The notes under the pieces were generated by a model. The model had not been told where the DNA came from, made no database searches, and saw nothing but the letters and a program-made list of their open reading frames with translations. Positions 34,638-43,034 of a stretch of 64,000 nt of DNA are shown here, in pieces. Each line of letters opens with the position of its first letter. Position 1 is the stretch's first letter. The translations under genes and the position numbers were made by a program. The stretch comes from Acidobacteriaceae bacterium. Lineage in GTDB: Bacteria; Acidobacteriota; Terriglobia; Terriglobales; Acidobacteriaceae. The stretch spans positions 67,582 through 131,581 of the forward strand of contig PKUV01000154.1 of the NCBI GenBank assembly GCA_003131315.1. The letters are read 5' to 3'.

Positions 34638-35419
34638 GCTCTCAGCACCTCGGTGCCGCATTCCAGCTTGGTGAAATAAAACAGTGGCAGCATTTCGACC
34701 TGCGCTGCTGGCAGGATGCGCACACGGCCCACGCCGCACTTGAGAGCCTGAGTACAGGCTTCGAGCTTGGGCATCATCCCGCCGCTGACTACGGATTCCT
34801 CAATGAGTCCGGCAACTTGCTTGGTATCCAACCGAGGCATCACCGAACCGTCGGCTTGCTTTACGCCGGCCACGTCGGTGAGAAAAATCAGCGCATCGGC
34901 CTCGCAGGCTATGGCGCAAGCGGCCGCCATCTGGTCCGCATTCACGTTGTAATACTGCCCGTCAGCTCCGAGCGCAAGCGAGGAGAGCACAGGAATGCCA
35001 CCTTCCGCCCAGATGGCTTTGAGCCAGCGCGGTTCGGAAAAGCAGATTTCGCCGACAAATCCCAAGTCGTGTTCCGCGTCTTGTTTCTTGCGAGCACGAA
35101 AGACGCCGCCGTCTCCGCCACAAAGACCGATGGCCGGTTGCCCGGCAGCAGCGATCGCCGCCACCAGGCTCTTGTTCACAATGCCGGCGAGCACCATCAG
35201 GGCAACATCGCGCGTCTCAGCGTCGGTAACGCGCAGTCCGTGGACGAAGTCACTTGTCTTTCCGAGGAGTTTCAGGGTCCGCGTCAGCGCGCTGCCACCG
35301 CCGTGCACCACGGTGACCTGGTGTCCGTCGTGGGCGAGCTGCACCACCGCTTTCGCGCATTTCTGAAGAGTCGTTTTATCCTCCAGCGCCGCGCCGCCGA
35401 TCTTGACGACAATTTTCAC
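34634..35419 (-). CDS. argB: Acetylglutamate kinase
   Basis: 261 residues. Amino-acid-kinase fold with KIGGAALEDKT at the N-terminus, VTVVHGGGSALTRTL for glutamate binding, LGLCGGDGG-like IGLCGGDGG, NVNADQMAAACAIA and LIFLTDVAGV. It phosphorylates N-acetylglutamate. It starts as an ATGA overlap with argC and ends as an ATGA overlap with argD. The N-terminal extension found in arginine-inhibited ArgB proteins is absent, suggesting weak or no feedback by that route. Confidence 0.95.
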   Translation of the reverse strand: MKIVVKIGGAALEDKTTLQKCAKAVVQLAHDGHQVTVVHGGGSALTRTLKLLGKTSDFVHGLRVTDAETRDVALMVLAGIVNKSLVAAIAAAGQPAIGLCGGDGGVFRARKKQDAEHDLGFVGEICFSEPRWLKAIWAEGGIPVLSSLALGADGQYYNVNADQMAAACAIACEADALIFLTDVAGVKQADGSVMPRLDTKQVAGLIEESVVSGGMMPKLEACTQALKCGVGRVRILPAAQVEMLPLFYFTKLECGTEVLRA

Positions 35420-36474
35420 TCCAGGCCCTCCGCCTCGTCCCAGCCATACATGATGTTCATATTCTGCACGGCTTGACCGGCTGCGCCTTTGAGCAGGTTG
35501 TCCAGACAGGAAACCAGGACGAGCCGGCGGCCATCCTGCGCGAGGCAGAAACCGAGGTCACAGTAGTTGGTGTGCACGGAGAATTGGATTTGCGGCAAGC
35601 TCGATGCCGGGAAAATGCGAACCCACCGCTTGCCCTTGTAGAAATCGTGGAAACAACCTTGAATCTCGTCCGACGTCATTTCGCGTTTCAGGTACACATA
35701 AATCGTGGACAGAATCCCACGTGGGATTGGCAAAAGATGAGGAGTGAAGATCAACTGGCAGGAATTGAGCGCCAATTGCTCGAGAATCTCGCCGGTGTGA
35801 CGGTGTCCGAAGACCGAGTAGGCGGAAAAGTTGTCGGCCACCGACACGAAGTGGGTACGCGCCGTGGGTTCCTTGCCGGCGCCGGATACGCCGGACTTCG
35901 AATCGGAGATGATGCCGCGATCGCAATCCACAATGCCGGCCGACAGCAAGGGCGCCAGCGCAAGAATGACTGAAGTCGCATAGCAGCCTGGATTCGCGAC
36001 CAGAGCGGCCGACGGTATCTGGTCCGCATTCAACTCAGGCAGACCGTACACTGCGCGCTCCGTGAGTTCCGCCGCGGTCTGGGCGTTGGCATCTTTGAAG
36101 CCATAGACGGCGCGATGCTGTTCCTGCTTCAGCCGCCACGCGCCGCTGAGATCGACGATCCGCAGCCCGCGTGCAACCGCTTCGGGAACAAGTTCGCGCG
36201 AAACGGCGTGCGGTGTAGCCAGAAACAACAGTTCCACGCCACGCTGCTCCAACGCGGACCACGAAAAGGGCTGGACCGGCGAATTGCCGTTGGCTTTGCT
36301 ATTGCCAAAAATGTGCGGCAATCCGGCAGCGTGCCGGTCGGACTCGCCGGTCTCTGCACTGCGCCGCAAAAGCAAGGGCGCGTCGGTCCGCGGATGCCGG
36401 CCGAGAAGGCGAGCGAGTTCGAGGCCGGAATAGCCGGTCGCGCCGAGAACCGCGGTTTTAAGTTTGGCCGCCAT
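35416..36474 (-). CDS. argC: N-acetyl-gamma-glutamyl-phosphate reductase
   Basis: 352 residues. NADP-binding start KTAVLGATGYSGLELARLLG, catalytic Cys in VANPGCYATSVILAL, then GVSGAGKEPTARTHF and FTPHLLPIPRGILSTIYV. It reduces N-acetylglutamyl phosphate to the semialdehyde. First gene of the arginine operon; the next four genes overlap in series, so expression of the pathway depends on the promoter just upstream, where ARG-box-like sites are seen. Confidence 0.95.
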   Translation of the reverse strand: MAAKLKTAVLGATGYSGLELARLLGRHPRTDAPLLLRRSAETGESDRHAAGLPHIFGNSKANGNSPVQPFSWSALEQRGVELLFLATPHAVSRELVPEAVARGLRIVDLSGAWRLKQEQHRAVYGFKDANAQTAAELTERAVYGLPELNADQIPSAALVANPGCYATSVILALAPLLSAGIVDCDRGIISDSKSGVSGAGKEPTARTHFVSVADNFSAYSVFGHRHTGEILEQLALNSCQLIFTPHLLPIPRGILSTIYVYLKREMTSDEIQGCFHDFYKGKRWVRIFPASSLPQIQFSVHTNYCDLGFCLAQDGRRLVLVSCLDNLLKGAAGQAVQNMNIMYGWDEAEGLE

Positions 36475-36882
36475 CAGACTTTCTTCAAGTATGCCCGATC
36501 TCTTCGTTTCCTTATTGTTCTCGTTGAGGCATATTTATCCATTATGATGCATAAATATTCATATATATTAACTGGTCTCGCCGAACTGTCAAGTCGAAAC
36601 CGCGGTTCGAGACTCTTCGGTTCATGGATGGGCGGTCCAATGGACCGGCAAGATCGAAGGCTCGTCAAAATGAAGGGCGAGTCTTGTTTCGAAAGCTTTT
36701 CTGATGGCTGCAAGAAGAAATATCTATTGGACTCAGTGGATCGGCGCATTTAGTGTGGGGAGCGATTGCAGCACGCGAGTTGGAGACTTGCGAAGACATT
36801 TCATGCCGTATTTCACGCCGTCCTTCCCCACACCGCAACATTCCGTAAGAATTGTCTACCGCATAGAAACAGGAGCAACCCC
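36475..36882. other. Intergenic region between argC and amt
   Basis: Apart from the argC promoter, nothing further is recognised. No sigma-54 GG-N10-GC element with good spacing was found before amt. The amt RBS AGGAG sits 7 bases before ATG 36883. Confidence 0.4.
36528..36592 (-). promoter_or_regulatory. argC promoter with two ARG-box-like operators
   Basis: On the minus strand TTGACA (36587-36592) is followed after 17-19 bases by an AT-only -10 region (36562-36569). Immediately downstream TGAAT-ATTT-ATGCA (36548-36561) matches the ArgR consensus TGAAT-N4-ATTCA at all but one position, and a weaker copy (TGGATAAATATGCC, 36528-36541) is centred 20 bases away. E. coli ARG boxes pair at about 21 bases. 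Overlap with the start site fits repression by arginine-bound ArgR. No argR gene is in the window. Confidence 0.6.
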
Positions 36883-38583
36883 ATGACGAAGCAACCGGAG
36901 AGGCGCTTCCTGCGCCGGTCATCATCAGTATCTGTATCGATTCTGGCCATCCTTCTCGCCGCCGGAATGTTCGCTGCGCTGGCCACGCCTTGCCTTGCGG
37001 ACGAAGGCCCAAAGCCGGATCCATCGGGCACGGCAACTGGCGACCGGACGACTGCCGTGGACGCAGCCGGAAATTCTTTTGCTCTGCCTGAACCGACCGA
37101 CAAAGCAGCGCCAGACTACGGCAAGAACAAGAAAGACTTTGACGACTATCAGGCGCAGGCGGCCAAGGAGCCCCTTGCTGTCAAACTTGCCGATGATGTC
37201 GGCCATCTTCGCGTGGCCACCAATTTCGCCTGGACGCTGAATACCGGCTACCTCGTCCTGTTCATGCAGGCCGGATTCGCCCTGCTGACCTGCGGACTGG
37301 TGCGAAAGAAAAACGCCGCTCATCTGATGATGCTGAACTTTGCGGCATATGTCTTCGCCTTCCTGGCGTACTACGCGGTCGGATACGCATTCCAGTTCGG
37401 CGCGGTGGCCATCAATGCAGCACCGGCGAATCTGGGCGGCATCCCCACGCTCAACAAATTTCTGATTGGACATGGTCAATGGGGATTTCTAGGCGGTCGA
37501 GGCTTCTTCCTGGTTGGGCCCGCTTATGACACGGCCAGCAACTGCTTCGCGCTGTTCGAAGTCGTGTTCATGGAGACAGCCGGGTACATCATCGTGGGGG
37601 CGGTTTGCGAGCGCATCACCTTCTGGGCATTCCTGCTGTGCGAAATGTTCATCGGCGCGATTCTTTATCCCGTATACGGTTGCTGGGTCTGGGGCGGCGG
37701 ATGGCTCTCGCAAATCGGATCGACGTTGAATCTGGGGCACGGCTACGTGGACTTTGCCGGATCGAGTGTGGTCCACGCGGTGGGCGGTTTTTGCGCCATG
37801 GCTCTGGCCATCATTCTGGGGCCGCGACTCGGCAAGTATGGGCCCGGAGGAAAGATCCGAGTCTTCCCCGCTCACAACCTTGTGTTCGTGGTGACGGGCA
37901 CGCTTATTCTGCTTTTCGGGTGGATGGGATTTAATCCGGGCTCGACTCTGGGCGCCACCGACCTTCGCATTTCGGTGATCGCCGTGAATACAAATCTTTC
38001 CGCCGTCGCCGGCGCCGCTGCCGCGATGGTGCTGTGGTACTTCCTGTTCGGGAAACCGGACGTCACCATGGCCTGCAATGGCATGCTGGCTGGGCTGGTC
38101 GCCATAACGGCTCCGTGCGCTTTTGTAACGCCGACTGCCTCGGTTGTGATTGGCGTGCTCGCAGGCCTGTTGGTGTGCGGCGGAGTTCTGTTCAACGACC
38201 GCGTTCTGAAGATCGATGACCCTTGCGGCGCAATTTCCGTCCACGGCTACTGCGGCTGGTTTGGCGCAGTCTGCGTGGGCATCTTTGCGGATGGAACCTA
38301 CGGTGCGGGATGGAACGGCGTCGGCGCGGCGGCGTATCTGGGACACGCGGGCCAAGGCGTGACTGGCCTGCTTCACGGAGACTCACGGCAATTCCTGTGT
38401 CAACTGCTGGGAGCAACTCTGTGTGTGGCCTGGGCGTTTGGTGCCACCTACGTCGTCTTCTGGTCGGTGAACAAAGTGCGCTCGATGCGCGTGACGCCAG
38501 AAGCCGAGACTGAAGGTCTGGATATGCCTGAGTTCGGAATGCCAGCCTATCCCGAAGACGCAGTGGCCCCTGCCTCATACTGA
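36883..38583 (+). CDS. amt: Ammonium transporter (Amt family)
   Basis: 566 residues from ATG 36883. A cleaved signal peptide (VSILAILLAAGMFAALATPC) and a periplasmic linker of about 90 residues precede the 11-helix Amt core, longer than the roughly 420-residue minimum. Key residues: VFMETAGYIIVGAV, DFAGSSVVHAVGG (first pore His) and AISVHGYCGWFGAV (second pore His). It conducts ammonium into the cell. No PII gene is adjacent, unlike the usual glnK-amt pair; the PII gene is 15 kb away. Convergent with the phosphorylase gene. Confidence 0.93.
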   Translation: MTKQPERRFLRRSSSVSVSILAILLAAGMFAALATPCLADEGPKPDPSGTATGDRTTAVDAAGNSFALPEPTDKAAPDYGKNKKDFDDYQAQAAKEPLAVKLADDVGHLRVATNFAWTLNTGYLVLFMQAGFALLTCGLVRKKNAAHLMMLNFAAYVFAFLAYYAVGYAFQFGAVAINAAPANLGGIPTLNKFLIGHGQWGFLGGRGFFLVGPAYDTASNCFALFEVVFMETAGYIIVGAVCERITFWAFLLCEMFIGAILYPVYGCWVWGGGWLSQIGSTLNLGHGYVDFAGSSVVHAVGGFCAMALAIILGPRLGKYGPGGKIRVFPAHNLVFVVTGTLILLFGWMGFNPGSTLGATDLRISVIAVNTNLSAVAGAAAAMVLWYFLFGKPDVTMACNGMLAGLVAITAPCAFVTPTASVVIGVLAGLLVCGGVLFNDRVLKIDDPCGAISVHGYCGWFGAVCVGIFADGTYGAGWNGVGAAAYLGHAGQGVTGLLHGDSRQFLCQLLGATLCVAWAFGATYVVFWSVNKVRSMRVTPEAETEGLDMPEFGMPAYPEDAVAPASY

Positions 38584-38678
38584 ATTGAGAGGCGGGAGGG
38601 GACGCTGCGGTTCCACCAAAAAACGCGGCACGCCGGTTCGCACAGTCCGGCAAGCTGACGGATTCGTGAGCCACTTTC

Positions 38679-41384
38679 TTACACTCGTAGCCGGAGGTCG
38701 CTCGATGTGCCGCCGGCTGCTGGAACGTAGCACTTGGTCGTGTAATCCATCACCATGCGATCTGCGTTGAAGCGCCAGCCGAGGGTGCGGATAGTGCGCT
38801 TCATGCGCTGGATCCAGCCGCGCGGAAGGCCGTCGCGATCGCGCTGATAGTAGAGAGGGATCACTTCATCGCGAAGAACTCGCATCAGGTCTTCCCCGTC
38901 GCGGGTGTCGTGAACATTCATGTCGGAGTGAGTTCTGCCGTTTCCGATGGCGAAGCCGTTCAAGCCGTCGTAAGCTTCCGCCCACCAGCCGTCCAGAACC
39001 GAGAGGTTCAAGCCGCCGTTCAAAACGACTTTCTGGCCGCTGGTTCCGGAGGCTTCCAGCGGACGCCGCGGATTGTTAAGCCAGACATCGACACCCTGCA
39101 CGAAATGGCGGCCGACGTTGATGTCGTAGTCTTCGACGAAGACGAATTTGTCGGAAAACTGCGGGTCGCGCATCAACTGGGCAATCTGCTGCAGGACGCG
39201 CTTGCCGGGTTCGTCGAGAGGATGCGCCTTTCCGGCAAACACGAACTGCACGGGGCGTTTCGGGTCATTGACCATGCTGGCTATTTTTTCGATGTCGGCC
39301 AAAATCAGATTGGCGCGCTTGTAGGTGGCAAAGCGTCGCGCAAAACCGATGGTGAGCGCATCGGGACTGAGCACGCGTTCGAGTTGCTGCAGCACGCCGC
39401 GCGGTTCGTCGCGGCGCGCTGCCTGCTTGACGGCGCGGCGGCGCACAAATTCGATCATTCGCGACTTCAGATTGAAATGAGTCTCCCAGAGCTCGCCGTC
39501 GTCGACGTTGTCAATGCCCTCCCAGATTTTGGCCTCGCTGCTGCGCAGATGCCATCCCGTGCCGAGATGGCGATCATAGAGGCGAAACATCTGCGGAGCC
39601 AACCAGGTGGGGACATGGACGCCGTTGGTAATGTGTCCGATGGGAACCGCGTCTTCCAGTTTGCCCGGAAAAAGTCCGGTCCACATGGCGCGGGAGACTT
39701 CACCGTGCAGAGAGGAAACCGCATTGGCGTGGCGCGACAGCCGCAGGCCGAGCACGGTCATGCAGAAACGTTCGTCGCTTTCGGGATTCTCGCGTCCCAG
39801 TGCCATGAAACTTTCCTTGGAAAGACCGAGAGCCTCGCGGAGAGGTCCGAGGTGCTCTTCGACCAGATCGGCATCGAAGCGATCATGGCCGGCGGGCACG
39901 GGGGTGTGGGTCGTGAAGACCACTTCACGGGCAACACGGGACACGGCCTTCTCGAAGCCGATGCCCTCTTCTTCCATGCGTTGGCGAATCGCTTCGAGGA
40001 CCGCAAATCCGCTGTGTCCTTCGTTCAGGTGAAGAACCCCCGGTGTGATACCGAGCGCTTTCAAAGCGCGCAGGCCGCCCACGCCCAGAAGCAGTTCCTG
40101 ATGCACGCGAACGCGGCCGTCGCCTCCGTACAAACGCGAGGTCATCTCGCGGTCCTCGGGGGTATTGCCTTCCACGTCGGAGTCGAGGAGAAACAAATCG
40201 CAACGACCCACTTTCACGCGCCATACTTTTGCGCGGATCGAACCATGGCGGGTATCGACTTGCACTACGACCGGTCTGCCGTTTTTCCCGATGGCCACTT
40301 CCATTGCAAGTTGGTTGACATCGGTCCCGAGGTACTCCTCGTGCTGCCAGCCGTCGCGATCGAGGCGCTGGCGGAAATAGCCCTGGCCATAAAACAAGCC
40401 CACGCCGACGAGGGGGATCCCGAGATCGGAGGCGCTCTTGATGTGATCGCCGGCCAGAACTCCAAGTCCACCGGAATAGACCGGGAGAGACTCGTGCACG
40501 CCGAATTCGGCGGAGAAATAAGCCACGGGACGGGGCCGCAGCACACCGGCGTGGCGCGCACCCCAGGTTCGCTCCGCATCCTCGTACTCACGCAGGCGAC
40601 GATAAGCGTAGTTGATCCGGCTGTGCAGGACGAGTTCGGCGGCGCGCGCTTCGAGTTTGGCGAGAGGATACTCGTTCAGCAGCGAGACGGGACTGTGATT
40701 GAGCTGACTCCATCGCAGAGGATCGAGATCGTGGAATAAGCCGGAAGAATCGTGATCCCAGCTCCACCACATGTTGCGAGCCAGAGCCCAGAGCCGCTCC
40801 TGGGCAGGCGCGATGAAACGATCGAGCGTGCGGGCTTCGCTCACCACGTGCGCAACCCGGTTCGCGGCTTCCGTGAGCAGACGAATCTCATTTCCCGGAA
40901 AGACTCGCGCCTCCACGGTTTGCACCACTAAAACACCTTGCAGTACGCCGCGATCGATGAGGGGAACTCCCAGGAAAGATTGGTAAGCGTCCTCGCCGGC
41001 TTCGCTGTAGTACTTGAAGCGAGGATGATTCCTGACCTGTTCAACGGCCACCGGGCGGACCTGTTCCGCGACCAGGCCGACGAGTCCTTCATTGACTGCC
41101 ATGCGAAGCTTGCCGACGCATTCACGGCGAAGCCCGAGCGTCGCTGCCAGAACGAGGTGGGCGCGGTCGGGCTCCAGCAGGTAGGCGGAGCAAACATCGC
41201 TACCAAACCGTCTGGCAATCAATGCGACAACGTTCATCAGGGTCTCGGCTGGCTTGCCGGGATCCGCCGCTAAGTTCGCGATTTCCTCCCACGTCAGCAC
41301 AAAGCTGGCATCGAGAGAACAGGCAGCGTGCTCCTGATCCTGATCCTGAACTAGTTCATTCGGGCGATCCAATCTTGTCTCCAT
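38679..41384 (-). CDS. glgP: Alpha-glucan (glycogen) phosphorylase with N-terminal GAF domain
   Basis: 901 residues. Residues about 28-190 form a GAF domain very like that of the nitrogen-PTS enzyme PtsP (SDVCSAYLLEPDRAHLVLAA, NEGLVGLVAEQVRPVAVEQV, FLGVPLIDRGVLQGVLVVQT). From about 195 the short (TIGR02094-like) phosphorylase follows: LWALARNMWWSWDHDS, AYFSAEFGVHESLPVYSGGL, HLNEGHSGFAVLEAIRQRM, GHITNGVHVPTWLAP, GFARRFATYKRANLIL, and the PLP region RRPLEASGTSGQKVVLNGG. It releases glucose-1-phosphate from glucans. A sensor domain fused to a phosphorylase suggests direct allosteric control by a small molecule. Confidence 0.92.
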   Translation of the reverse strand: METRLDRPNELVQDQDQEHAACSLDASFVLTWEEIANLAADPGKPAETLMNVVALIARRFGSDVCSAYLLEPDRAHLVLAATLGLRRECVGKLRMAVNEGLVGLVAEQVRPVAVEQVRNHPRFKYYSEAGEDAYQSFLGVPLIDRGVLQGVLVVQTVEARVFPGNEIRLLTEAANRVAHVVSEARTLDRFIAPAQERLWALARNMWWSWDHDSSGLFHDLDPLRWSQLNHSPVSLLNEYPLAKLEARAAELVLHSRINYAYRRLREYEDAERTWGARHAGVLRPRPVAYFSAEFGVHESLPVYSGGLGVLAGDHIKSASDLGIPLVGVGLFYGQGYFRQRLDRDGWQHEEYLGTDVNQLAMEVAIGKNGRPVVVQVDTRHGSIRAKVWRVKVGRCDLFLLDSDVEGNTPEDREMTSRLYGGDGRVRVHQELLLGVGGLRALKALGITPGVLHLNEGHSGFAVLEAIRQRMEEEGIGFEKAVSRVAREVVFTTHTPVPAGHDRFDADLVEEHLGPLREALGLSKESFMALGRENPESDERFCMTVLGLRLSRHANAVSSLHGEVSRAMWTGLFPGKLEDAVPIGHITNGVHVPTWLAPQMFRLYDRHLGTGWHLRSSEAKIWEGIDNVDDGELWETHFNLKSRMIEFVRRRAVKQAARRDEPRGVLQQLERVLSPDALTIGFARRFATYKRANLILADIEKIASMVNDPKRPVQFVFAGKAHPLDEPGKRVLQQIAQLMRDPQFSDKFVFVEDYDINVGRHFVQGVDVWLNNPRRPLEASGTSGQKVVLNGGLNLSVLDGWWAEAYDGLNGFAIGNGRTHSDMNVHDTRDGEDLMRVLRDEVIPLYYQRDRDGLPRGWIQRMKRTIRTLGWRFNADRMVMDYTTKCYVPAAGGTSSDLRLRV

Positions 41385-41400
41385 TGCTTAAATTCCTTAG

Positions 41401-41519
41401 CAGGCTGCGGAAAAACTTGGGTTTCGTATCAGGGCATCGCTTTAGCGATGCCGTACGTTCTTCGAAACCAGATGCCCCTTTAGGGGCTGGGCATCGATGA
41501 GCGACTTTTCCGCAGCCTG
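41401..41519. repeat. 119-bp palindromic element with 14-bp terminal inverted repeats
   Basis: CAGGCTGCGGAAAA (41401-41414) is the exact reverse complement of 41506-41519. Inside are two perfect hairpins: GGCATCGCTTTAGCGATGCC (41433-41452) and GCCCCTTTAGGGGC (41474-41487). A related core is found at 49744-49820, and another copy of CAGGCTGCGGAA stands at 41626. It looks like a small non-autonomous (MITE-like) or REP-type repeat. No target duplication could be assigned. Confidence 0.75.
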
Positions 41520-41906
41520 TTAGGTCTTGCCACCGGTCACCCAGTCACCAGCCCAGTGACCTGAAGACGGTTAGAAAAACCATCCCCTCTAGCCATTCTA
41601 TCGGGTGAACGGAACTGGTCCACATCAGGCTGCGGAATTGTTGATTACCACGGTGCGCATCGGATGGCCAAATTATGTGTTGGGCTTGCGCTATTCCCCC
41701 TATGTACCCGAATCTACAACTCTAATATCCGGTTCGCGCTGAGTCCAATTCGAATTGTTCATGGAGTGCATTCGCGGGCGATGACGGCTACTGGTTCTGA
41801 TCGGCGCCTCCTACTCTCAGCTACACTCTAGGAGTCACACTTCCGTGTCGTGCTTCCGCGTCGAGAGCGGAACCCGATCTGTTCTTCAGAGGGGAAGAAG
41901 GGAACG
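41520..41906. other. Intergenic region before the aldo/keto reductase
   Basis: No gene or RNA recognised. A partial copy of the palindromic-element end lies at 41626-41637. The region should contain the reductase promoter. Confidence 0.35.
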
Positions 41907-42902
41907 ATGCAATACCGTCAACTTGGACGCACTCCTTGGAAGGTTTCAGAAATCAGCTTTGGCGCGTGGGCCATCGGCGGCGCATGGGGCAGCGTTTCGG
42001 ACGACGAATCTCTCACCGCGCTGCACCAGGCCGTCGACTGCGGAGTGAATTTTATCGACACCGCCGACGTGTATGGCGATGGCCGCAGCGAACGCCTGAT
42101 TGCTCAACTGATTGCCCAACTGAAGAAGGGCCAAAAGAGCGAGATTGTGGTTGCCACGAAAGCTGGCCGCCGTCTGCCGCGCCAGACGGTGGAAGGATAC
42201 AGCCGCCAGAACCTGACGATGTGGGTCGAAGACAGTCTGCGGAATCTTTCGACCGACAGCCTTGATCTGGTGCAACTTCATTGCCCGCCGGGCGCGCTGT
42301 ATGACCGGCCTGAAGTCTTCGGGATACTGGATGACCTGGTGCGCGAGGGCAAGATTCGCTACTACGGGGTGAGCGTCGAGAAGATTGAAGAAGCGCTCAA
42401 GGCGGTCGAGTTCCCCAACGTCCAGACGGTGCAAATCATTTTCAACTGTTTCCGCCAGCGTCCGGCGGAGCAGTTTTTCGCCCGAGCCAAAGAAAAACGG
42501 GTAGGCATCCTCGCCCGTGTGCCGCTCGCCAGCGGCCTCCTCACGGGTAAATTCCGTCGCGATTCCATCTTCGCGGCAGACGACCACCGGAATTTCAATC
42601 GTCAGGGGCAAGCCTTTGATATGGGAGAAACATTTTCCGGTGTGGATTACAACGTCGGCCTTGAAGCGGTAGAGGAGATGCGAGCGCTCTTGCCCGCCGG
42701 CATCTCGATGAGTCAGTTCGCTCTGCGCTGGATCCTCATGTTCGACGCCGTGACCTGCGCCATTCCCGGTGGCAAGCGGGCGGACCAGGTTGCGGACAAC
42801 TGCCAGGCTTCGGACCTTCCGCCCCTTACCGACGAGGCAATGACAGCGGTGCGGCGCATCTATGACGAAAAGATTCGTCCGCTGGTGCAAAATCGCTGGT
42901 AG
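41907..42902 (+). CDS. Aldo/keto reductase
   Basis: 331 residues from ATG 41907, preceded by GGGGAAGAAGGGAA; an upstream ATG at 41850 adds a basic segment and is unlikely. Family features: YRQLGRTPWKVSEISFGAWA, NFIDTADVYGDGRSERLI (catalytic Asp and Tyr), VVATKAGRR (catalytic Lys), LDLVQLHCPP (catalytic-region His) and the NADPH motif AIPGGKRADQVADN. It reduces aldehydes or ketones with NADPH; the substrate is unknown. Stands alone. Confidence 0.9.
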   Translation: MQYRQLGRTPWKVSEISFGAWAIGGAWGSVSDDESLTALHQAVDCGVNFIDTADVYGDGRSERLIAQLIAQLKKGQKSEIVVATKAGRRLPRQTVEGYSRQNLTMWVEDSLRNLSTDSLDLVQLHCPPGALYDRPEVFGILDDLVREGKIRYYGVSVEKIEEALKAVEFPNVQTVQIIFNCFRQRPAEQFFARAKEKRVGILARVPLASGLLTGKFRRDSIFAADDHRNFNRQGQAFDMGETFSGVDYNVGLEAVEEMRALLPAGISMSQFALRWILMFDAVTCAIPGGKRADQVADNCQASDLPPLTDEAMTAVRRIYDEKIRPLVQNRW

Positions 42903-43034
42903 CCCGAAACCAAAGTTGGTAGCAGAGTCACCAACAAAGGCGCGGCGTGAGGAAGGAAATGCGCGCTGCGTCCCACCCAACTCGATGCCGGGGGGAACAC
43001 AGCGCGCAAATGATCCGCGCTAACCCTGGGCGCG

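Noticed and set aside
36600-36882. Sigma-54 promoter or glutamine riboswitch before amt
   Set aside because: No TGGCAC-N5-TTGC-like element or recognisable riboswitch core was found.
38910-40739. 609-residue plus-strand frame opposite glgP
   Set aside because: It is the antisense of a highly conserved phosphorylase; composition is typical of a shadow frame in GC-rich DNA.
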